Source of the DNA: Episyrphus balteatus | Lineage: Eukaryota > Arthropoda > Insecta > Diptera > Syrphidae | Assembly (NCBI RefSeq): GCF_945859705.1 | Contig: NC_079136.1 | Coordinates: 6,179,501-6,243,500, forward strand | Direction: 5' to 3' | DNA length: 64,000 nucleotides | Shown here: piece by piece, positions 56,591 to 64,000 of the stretch | Layout of the letters: each line of letters begins with the position of its first letter | Numbering within the stretch: the first letter of the stretch is position 1 | Made by a program: the position numbers and the translations under genes | The notes under the pieces: generated by a model | What the model saw: the letters and a program-made list of their open reading frames with translations, nothing else | Database searches by the model: none | What the model was told of the DNA's origin: nothing

Positions 56591-59211
56591 ATCCGTAGCT
56601 TTGTACAAGAATTCAACAGACTCCTAATTCTTTAAGACCTAAGCCTGAGCATGAACCAAAAAGAAAAAAAAGTGTTTTAAAATACATATTTTTTATAATA
56701 AAAATGTTAAAAAAATTGAAAAAAAAAAGATGCAAATATGTGCAAACGAAGTCTTAAAAAGTGGCGACGAACCACTCTTTGAAAGTTGGTTACAAGAAGT
56801 TCAACTTTTAAAAAGTCCGATTTAAATGTCTAGTAAATTTTGACTATCAACTCTACTTTTTAAACTATTATAGTAAATCGATTTTCAGTTCATAGTGATA
56901 TATGCCACTTTATGCTGGACATGCGCCTGTCCCAATAATGATGGCGCAAAACTCATACACTTGAAACAAAAGACGTGCGACTGCCAAAAAAAAAAAACAA
57001 AAAAAACAATCATGATCATGATTAATGTTTCAGAACCAGAATGTTGTCTTTTGTTCCACATCCGGTCCATAGAGTTTATTTTGAGAGAGTAAAGAGGCAG
57101 ATAAAGTTTTTGCAAACTTTAACATGACCCTAAAAGTTTGTTTTCTTTTTTAGCTATTTACATAAATGTGATGGATAGGGTTTTTAATCTTGAAGTTTCA
57201 TTGACACAGAGAAGGAGATACATTTTTGTATTTTTATTGTTCAAGCATTTGTTGCACCAAAGACAAAATCGTCTTTTACTAGGTTAAGGAAGATTTTTTG
57301 AGAGAATAGGCAAATGAATTTTTTGCCATCGAAATTGAAAGTGCTATAACGAAAATCAATCAATCTTTATTAAGGCTATGGAAGTTTTTGATATATCAGA
57401 TGTACCGCCAAAGTAACAAGACAAGGAGACTCTATCATCAACCCAGTTCATTGTTAAATTTATTCCATTGTTTCTTAGAAACAAATATTCATTAAAAAGG
57501 CTCTTAACAACGCCACTTAAATGGTTTTGAAGTTGTCATAATAATAATAACCTCAAAGCTTTGAAGTTTTCAAGTCTTGCCTTCAACTTAATTGAATGAA
57601 AATCTTTTGAAGTTTATTCTATTAAATTTCAACAGCTTTTCGTTTCCCAAAGAAACCTTCGACAAGACGTCGCGTCATCGTCTCGTCTCGTCAAAGTATC
57701 AAATTCTAATTAAGTTGGGAATATTCACCACCACCAACAAAGCCATCACCCTCCGCCTCCAGCTTGTCTAGATAGTAATCAAAAATTCTAGATTGATGAT
57801 GAAAAGGTAAACTGACAAATTTGTTTCTGACTTTTCTTCTACACTCTTTTGTTTTATTTTAGTTTAATTACTACTTACGAGCCCCTAATACTTGCCAGAG
57901 AGAGTATATTTTGTTTCTAGAGATTAAATGGATTTCCGAATACTTATATTCTCGTTTAACATCCTGATTGCAGGGTGCCAATGCCTTCGAGAAAAAAAAC
58001 AAAACTTTCTTCCCCATAAGCCTTCATCTTTCTACTTTTTGTGTGTGTATTTTCTTGGTAAAATATACGAAGTAGGCCACAAACATCCTTTAGGCATATG
58101 AAACGTTAATTTGTTCGGGTGTCCCAAACCGATTATTTCTTATATCTAATATTTAAGTTTCCTCCGAAATTGATATATCTATAAAATCTATGTGTGTGTT
58201 TGTGTGTGGAGGACATAGGCAGGCGAATGTATGTTTTTAGCTACATAATTTGTGTTTAAAGAATAATAATGGGAGGTTTTAAGGGATGTAAAAAGCTATA
58301 GACGATTATAGAGAATTTATGCGAAGGCACAAGTGTCTGGAAGGATGTAAAAAGATTATTGTATCCTCGTGTAAAGGTTGTAAATTGTATGTTTACTTAA
58401 AATATTTCTTCTCTTTAATATTGTATAATTTTGTAGGAATTATGATGATGTAACAGGAATTTCGACACTTAAGGATAATATTTTTCAAGTAGAAAAAAAA
58501 AAGTTAAATTAAATTCTTCAACTTTTTTTTTTTTGGTAACAAGTTCAAGTTCAAGTACTGTAGGGTCAAAAAACTTATCGAATTTGCTCTGCATCATACT
58601 CAACAAAAAAACATATCTCTGTTAATTAATTAGCTACTCTGTTTTGCTGTGTCAGTTTTTCTTTTGTCACAATAATAAAATGTCTGTGCAGTAACAAGAA
58701 GTTGAATGTTCGGATCCGAAAATATCTGGCGCCTGTCTCTGTGTAAAGTGACGTTTCACCTACATTGTGTTTATTTATTTCAAGGTGATGTAAACCAGCC
58801 AGCATGACGAAAAAAAAAAAATTAAACACAATTTCTTTGTCGTGAAATTCAATTAAAAGACAACAAAAGACTTAAAATCAACGTCAAGCACGCCAGCATT
58901 TCTAAAATTAGCTAGAAGGACCAACATATTAAACTCCAACATGAGCAATGAATTAGTTTCTCTTAGTAAAATAATTCCACTAAGAAAGTAAAGATGAGAA
59001 TAATTTATAGCGAATTAGTATAAACAAACTGCAAAAAATTGTCAAAAAAATTGCAACAAAAAACTTACTAGTAAATACACATTGTTGGAGCTCGAAATGT
59101 TTACAAAGAGAACGCTCTAACTTGACATGTTGGGGATTGGATGGCATTGTTACAGCAATTAATGAAAATAACATCAAGTCATGCTTAGTCTTTCAGTATT
59201 TTATATATTAA
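56591..59211. other. Intergenic sequence, no gene recognised
   Basis: Contains a less AT-rich patch at 57655-57780 (cgtcgcgtcatcgtctcgtc, then accaccaccaac) without a conserved-looking frame or splice sites, which could be regulatory or untranslated exon sequence. Short TG repeats occur at 58192-58208. Nothing else seen. Confidence 0.35.
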
Positions 59212-59951
59212 CTAGCTGACCCGGCGGACTTCGTTCCAGTCATTCGACCCCAAATACGGATTTTGAATTAAACTTGACAACAGCGCCACCTACCGGGTTC
59301 AATTATAACACAATACCTGTCTCAGATGGACCTTATCGCACACACAAAATTTCACAAAAATCTATTCAGTCTTTCGACCCCAAATACGGAATTTGCATAT
59401 ACATAACTTGACAACAGCGCCACCTACCGGGTCCAATTATAACACAAAACCTGTCTCGGATAGACCTTATCGCATACACAAAATTTCACAAAAATCTGTT
59501 CAGTCATTCGACCCCAGATACGGAATTTGCATATAACTTGACAACAGCGCCACCTACCGGGTCCAATTATAACACAAAACCTGTCTCGGATAGACCTTAT
59601 CGCATACACAAAATTTCACAAAAATCTGTTCAGTCATTCGACCCCAGATACGGAATTTGCATATAACTTGACAACAGCGCCACCTACCGAGTCCAATTAT
59701 AACACAAAACCTGTCTCGAATGGACCTTATCGCACACACAAAATTTCAAAAAAATCTGTTCAGTCATTCGACCCCAAATACGGAATTTGCATATAACTTG
59801 ACAATAGCGCCACCTACTGGGTCCAATTATAAAACAAAACCTGTCTCGGATGGACCTTAGCACCCCCACCAAATTTCAGAAAAATCTATCAAGTCGTTTA
59901 GAAGGAGTATGGTCACAAACAAACGCACAGGAGAATTATATATATAAGATT
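59212..59951 (+). repeat. Family S: five tandem 130-bp units with terminal motifs
   Basis: Begins actagctgacccggcggact and ends gaattatatatataagat. Five units start near 59241, 59371, 59505, 59635 and 59765 (cattcgaccccaaatacgga), spaced 130, 134, 130 and 130. Each includes cagcgccacctaccgggtcc and acaaaatttcacaaaaatct. The final unit runs into aagtcgtttagaagg. The three overlapping minus frames of about 60 codons are repeated translations of the unit. A 30-bp reversed piece of its start lies at 25035. Confidence 0.88.
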
Positions 59952-59987
59952 TCAAAACACTAGAATGTATACAAAATTTTCCACAGA

Positions 59988-60020
59988 AAAATAAAACGCA
60001 CGACTTCGCACGTTATTCCT
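59988..60020 (+). repeat. Fragment of family A 5' end
   Basis: aaaataaaacgcacgacttc followed by gcacgttattcctc resembles the A start hairpin (cgcacgac...tcgcacg), with the tgg loop deleted. Nothing else of A follows. Confidence 0.4.
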
Positions 60021-60267
60021 CTATGTTTTTTTTTAATATTTGACCGGTCTGGTAACTCCCGGGAATAAAACAATAGAATTTCCGCTTGAAATAAGTGGAA
60101 TCCGCTTAAATTCTTTTAAATTGAAAGTTCACTTTCATTTTAATAGGAATTTTCATCTTAAAAAAACGGACTAAAAATGATAACAGACTTTTAACAAAAG
60201 GTGTTTTCTATATTTATCTTCACAAATCACAAATTTGAATATTTTAATGATAGGTACTATGTAAATA

Positions 60268-60400
60268 TTGGGTCCTTCTGGTTTCTTGTGCGGAAGTCCT
60301 TTGATTTATTATTTCTCTGGGTTATTTTTAACTCCAGCTGAATCTCGGTATACGGTCTTGGAAAATCAACCGACAAATTTGGCGAATGTTAGTAATTATA
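60268..60400 (+). pseudogene. Possible LTR-retrotransposon RNase H remnant
   Basis: The plus frame contains PLIYYFSGLFLTPAESRYTV followed by LE, which resembles the RNase H segment of Gypsy-type polyproteins (P-I-x-x-x-S-x-x-L-T-P-A-E-x-x-Y-x-x-x-E). Only about 35 residues match; the catalytic core and neighbouring domains are not recognisable. It could be coincidental. Confidence 0.35.
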
Positions 60401-60556
60401 TGCTTACACCGCATTTTAAGAACACATGGAATTCCAGAGTATTCTTTTTTAAATCTAGTGTCTTAATACTTTCATGCTTATATCCCAAAATACATTATAT
60501 AAAATATGGACCTGAAAATTTCAAGCAAACTAACTAACTAATTTTTGTGAAGTTAA

Positions 60557-61065
60557 CCCCTTGTAACCCAACATCGTAAATTTTAAAGTTAATAATGTCA
60601 ATCGACAGGGCTTTACCTATAATAAAACACGTATTTTTTGAAAATTCAATAAATTCATTATTTACTTGGTTATTTCGATATTTAGGAAGTAAAAAAATAA
60701 GTTTAAATAATTTATTTTTATATACAAATGCAGAAATTCAAACAAAAAACTATCTAATATTTATTTTTAGGCACTTTTCAAAAATCCAAAAATAAAACCT
60801 CGTTAGTTTATGCAGGATAAATATTTTTTTTGGATTTCGTATTTTTTACACAAATTTGCTTATTTTCAAAAAAAGCCGAACTTTCAACATGAACTGCCAA
60901 TTAAAAACTATTGGTGGTATTTATTAGAAATATGGCGCATTATTTCGATAAAGCAATTCTTAAAGATTATGTAAGAAGCTTTAAAAGAATAAAAATATGT
61001 TTTTTACAGCTTTTGGGCGATCTTTTTCGGTTTGTTACAGAAATGTCACATGGGGCTACAAGGGG
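60557..61065. mobile_element. piggyBac-like MITE flanked by TTAA
   Basis: TTAA lies at both edges (60553-60556 and 61066-61069). The ends are CCCCTTGTAACCC and GGGCTACAAGGGG, a 13-bp TIR with one mismatch starting with CCC. A TTAA target site and CCC start are the signature of the piggyBac superfamily. The 509-bp interior has no transposase frame. Confidence 0.78.
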
Positions 61066-61318
61066 TTAAATAATTCATGGTTAATAATTATTTTTGACGT
61101 GATAACGTCTTATAAATCGATGAACCATGGCAGCCACCACAAAAAAGTGACGCCATTTTCTAACGTTACACTCTCGCACTTTCGCAGTGCGGCAAAAAAT
61201 TTCAATTCAAAATTAAAAATAAACTATTAAAGATACAAAAATTTTCTATAGCTTATTTGATAGATAATAACCTAAAGCTTAATCCAAATGAAGGATTTTT
61301 AAAAATTCCGTCATTTAT

Positions 61319-61880
61319 TAGGGTAAACGGGTAAAACGGCAAGATGAAATTTGGGCTAAAATCTAAACGTGAAGTCGTAGAGAATTGATTTTTTTTTTTG
61401 CTATAGATAGATGAGATTAATTTAAGATTAACTGCATTTAAGAAAAAATTCTAAAAAATTTTGAAACTAAGCTATAACGTTTTGTTTGAACGTTGTACAC
61501 GTGTTGGGTCTATGACAAAATGATGATTTTGGGTAAAGGAAATTTTTTTTGACAATTCTAAAGATGCCAGGTGAAAGGTGAGGGAAAAGAAATTAGGCGT
61601 CTCATACGGATATTTTTCCATCACTCTGCGTTTCGAAATATGAATTTTTGAAAAACACCTTGTTTTTAAGGGGTATTTTTGGGTAATTTTTGATTTTTAG
61701 CTTTTTTTTGGAGCGTTAAAAAAATCTCAAACTTATAGGACATGTAGGTTTTGGCCTAATGCATACAAGTGCAAAGAACTTGGAATCGTTAAGTGAGTTT
61801 TGACTGAATAACGGAAGAAACAAGTTTTTCAAAAACACGTTTTTTACCGTTTTTAACCGATTTTCATCGTTTTTTATTTT
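61319..61880 (+). repeat. Family T repeat, copy 2
   Basis: From agggtaaacgggtaaaacgg it is colinear with 24519-24960: gtctcatacggatatttttc, gcgtttcgaaatatgaattt, and aaaatctcaaacttatagga. The interior differs by insertions. It runs directly into a C-family relic. Confidence 0.6.
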
Positions 61881-61984
61881 TATCTTTTTTTCTTAAATAG
61901 ATACAGGAATAAAGTATATGGAGTTATGATAGACCATGACTACGACTATATGTGTGCGAAGTTTCAATCATTTTCGTAAACACA

Positions 61985-62600
61985 ATTTTGAGATAACGGT
62001 AAAATAAAATTTTAGAATTCAACAGGTTATAACTTTTGACCAAGAGCAGATAGAAATTTTATTAAACTTTCATGAGCATCCTGATACAATTAAATTACCT
62101 TTCATTTGGTATATCACACATAACTTAAGACTAACTGCAAGCTACACAATGTTAAATTAAGAAACTGGCGAAAAACCCCCGAACAGCCACCTGTGTGGGA
62201 AGTACCGTAATCTCAGTCTGGAAATTCGACATATTTGACTTTAAAAAATTTTAACTTCTCTTGTAGGCATCTTTGAAATGAGATTGATACGTCATATGAA
62301 AGGTGAAATAATAAGCTTTCACATGGTATATATTTTTTATAGACTGTCAAACAAAAAAATTGATTCCATAGCCTGAGAACATAAAAATAAATGTTTTTTT
62401 TTTGCTTTTTTAATGAAATTTGATCGAGTTAAAAAAATTCTAGTTCTTTTTGTAGATGTCTTATAGACCTGATCGATATATATATGTTTTGAGCTAAGGC
62501 AATAAGCAGATGGTATAAAAATTTGTATAGGCTGTTAGGGAAAAAAATGGAATTAATGACGTGAGAAGATAAAAATTCATGTTTTTTTTGCTTTTTTTTT
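61985..62600 (+). repeat. Family C relic, plus orientation
   Basis: Colinear with 10195-10830: the gagataacggtaaaa block, accgtaatctcagtctggaa, attcgacat, aaaaaattctagttcttttt, and gatcgatatatatat. The C start is missing; the last unit breaks off at gcttttttttttat. Confidence 0.7.
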
Positions 62601-64000
62601 TATTGTTTTCAATAAATTATATTTATACTTTTTGCGCATTGTAAAAATTTAAAAATGGTTTTATTCTTAAGAAGAAATACTTGACTTTTAAATTGCAAAA
62701 TTTTTTTTGTAAGCTTTTAAAATAAAAAAAATTAATATAGGTAAAGAGAAAATAAATAAGGTATTTTTTTTTTAGCTTTTTCTTGTAAATTATGATTGTT
62801 TGCAATAAGTAAACGCTTCAATTGACTCATTTTAAACAAAAGCACACAACCTGTTTTCTGACGACGTTATCAAAAAAAGCAAAAAAATTAAGCAAACAAG
62901 AATCTTTTTTAGATTGAAAAAATAAAATTGGTGTTCGTCAAATCGACGAAGGTTAGCTTTCAAGAGTAGGTATGTAATTTCATTTCTTGTAGGTACAAAA
63001 AAGAATTTTTCGAATTTCTTTTTTTCCGAAAATTAGAAAATAAGTTTTTTTTTAATCCAAAAAAAAAATGGCATCCTATTCTTAAGAAATTATTATTCGA
63101 CATTTATATACATATATTTATATTTAAAACTTTGGACCTTATTTGCTTAAGGCCCATATTTGTTTTATTAAAATCATTACTCATTTGTGAGAAAATCAAG
63201 ATTTTTTATTTGGTCATGTTGCAGGCAACGTTAATAATTTTGGACCTAAAAACAAAAATTCCATTTTCTCTACGTGAGTTTTAGCCAACTCTCTTCAGAA
63301 ATTATCAACTATAGGTGTTTTTCAAATCAATGAAAAACAGCAGAAATATTCCCGATTCCAAAACATACAGGGGGAATAAAAATTAATCCTTCTAAAAGAT
63401 AACAAATGGTCAAAAATAAACAAAATTATAGAAGATGACCGAAAAGTTTGAGTCAAAAGTTATATACACGGAACATTCTTAAAGAAGTTCTTTGGACCAA
63501 ATGTATTGCCACTTTGAAAATTAAATTTTCTATCTCATATAACCTACAAACCTTCTCATCACTAAATTCTGAAAATACATACATTTTATATGTTAAAATG
63601 TTGCTAGGTAGGTATATGTTTGCTACAATTTTTACCCTCGAAGGTTAAAATGATGATGTCCTTGTTCTTCTTTGAAAACACACACTACAACTTTGTTTAA
63701 AATATTTTTAATTCCCATACTTTGAATTAAAATTTTAATATCTCAAAAAAAAAAAAAAATATTAAATAAAGTTTGCAAGTTTCTGAAAAAAAAACTTTAT
63801 TATCCTTCAAAGTTATTAAATTTTGTATTTTAATTTTAAAAATGAAAAAGTTTATCACATTAACTTCGTACCTAGAAACATAATTATATAATAATCTTTT
63901 TAACTCTTTGCTTTTTAATTTTTTTTCCCATTTGCTACTATCTAAAGAAAAAAAATAAGTCCTCCATAAGCAATGTAATAAACATGTCTTTTGAAATTTT
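62601..64000. other. AT-rich sequence, diverged A-like traces
   Basis: No gene. Weak A2-like traces (aatggcatcctattctta near 63068; gcaggcaacgttaataattt near 63222) suggest an old copy. acagggggaataaaaattaa at 63367 resembles a TIR start, but no partner is in the window. Confidence 0.35.

Noticed and set aside
57655..57780. Possible coding or untranslated exon in a GC-richer patch
   Set aside because: No long frame, no convincing splice sites and no recognisable peptide; only composition sets it apart.
59424..59872. Three overlapping minus-strand ORFs of about 61 residues with repeated sequence
   Set aside because: The 130-bp repeat unit keeps one frame open by chance from unit to unit; no protein features are visible.

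Overview
This window looks like a piece of an insect nuclear genome, most likely a fly (Diptera). It is very AT-rich, spliceosomal introns are present, and almost everything outside one gene is interspersed repeat. The order-level guess rests on the receptor type and the repeat landscape; the species is not recognised. No bacterial operons, CRISPR arrays or rRNA genes were seen.

The only convincing protein-coding gene lies on the minus strand between about 28017 and 11827. It encodes a rhodopsin-class G-protein-coupled receptor of the pyrokinin/CAPA (neuromedin-U-receptor-like) group. Four coding exons join in frame as complement(join(11854..12335,12420..12549,12784..13001,27146..27986)), giving 556 codons plus stop. 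A splice acceptor just upstream of the start codon implies at least one non-coding 5' exon outside the identified part. A strong splice donor 27 bases after the stop implies an intron in the 3' UTR.

Intron 1 is 14.1 kb and packed with transposon remnants: a hAT-type element with an 8-bp target duplication, a foldback element with about 540-bp arms inside an older repeat, a three-level nest of elements, and a terminal-inverted-repeat (TIR) element carrying a tRNA-Thr-like module.

The flanks have the same character. On the left (1-11.8 kb) are repeat families A and C, a foldback at 4.6-5.4 kb and a 2.5-kb foldback interrupted by a C element (8.8-11.3 kb). On the right (28-64 kb) are many TIR elements, often with TA target duplications: nested pairs at 31.1-32.3, 39.0-41.1 and 46.5-48.8 kb (the last holding a dead Tc1 transposase), a hAT MITE at 32.5 kb, a piggyBac-like MITE at 60.6 kb, tandem palindromes at 41.1 kb, a three-unit 510-bp array at 44.1-45.8 kb and a five-unit 130-bp array at 59.2 kb.

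Family letters (A, B, C and so on) are local labels. Boundaries of degenerate repeats are approximate because all comparisons were made by eye. The main things to follow up are the tRNA-like modules inside two unrelated TIR elements, the transcribed long foldbacks in intron 1, the 3'-UTR intron, and the satellite-like repeats carried by mobile family C.
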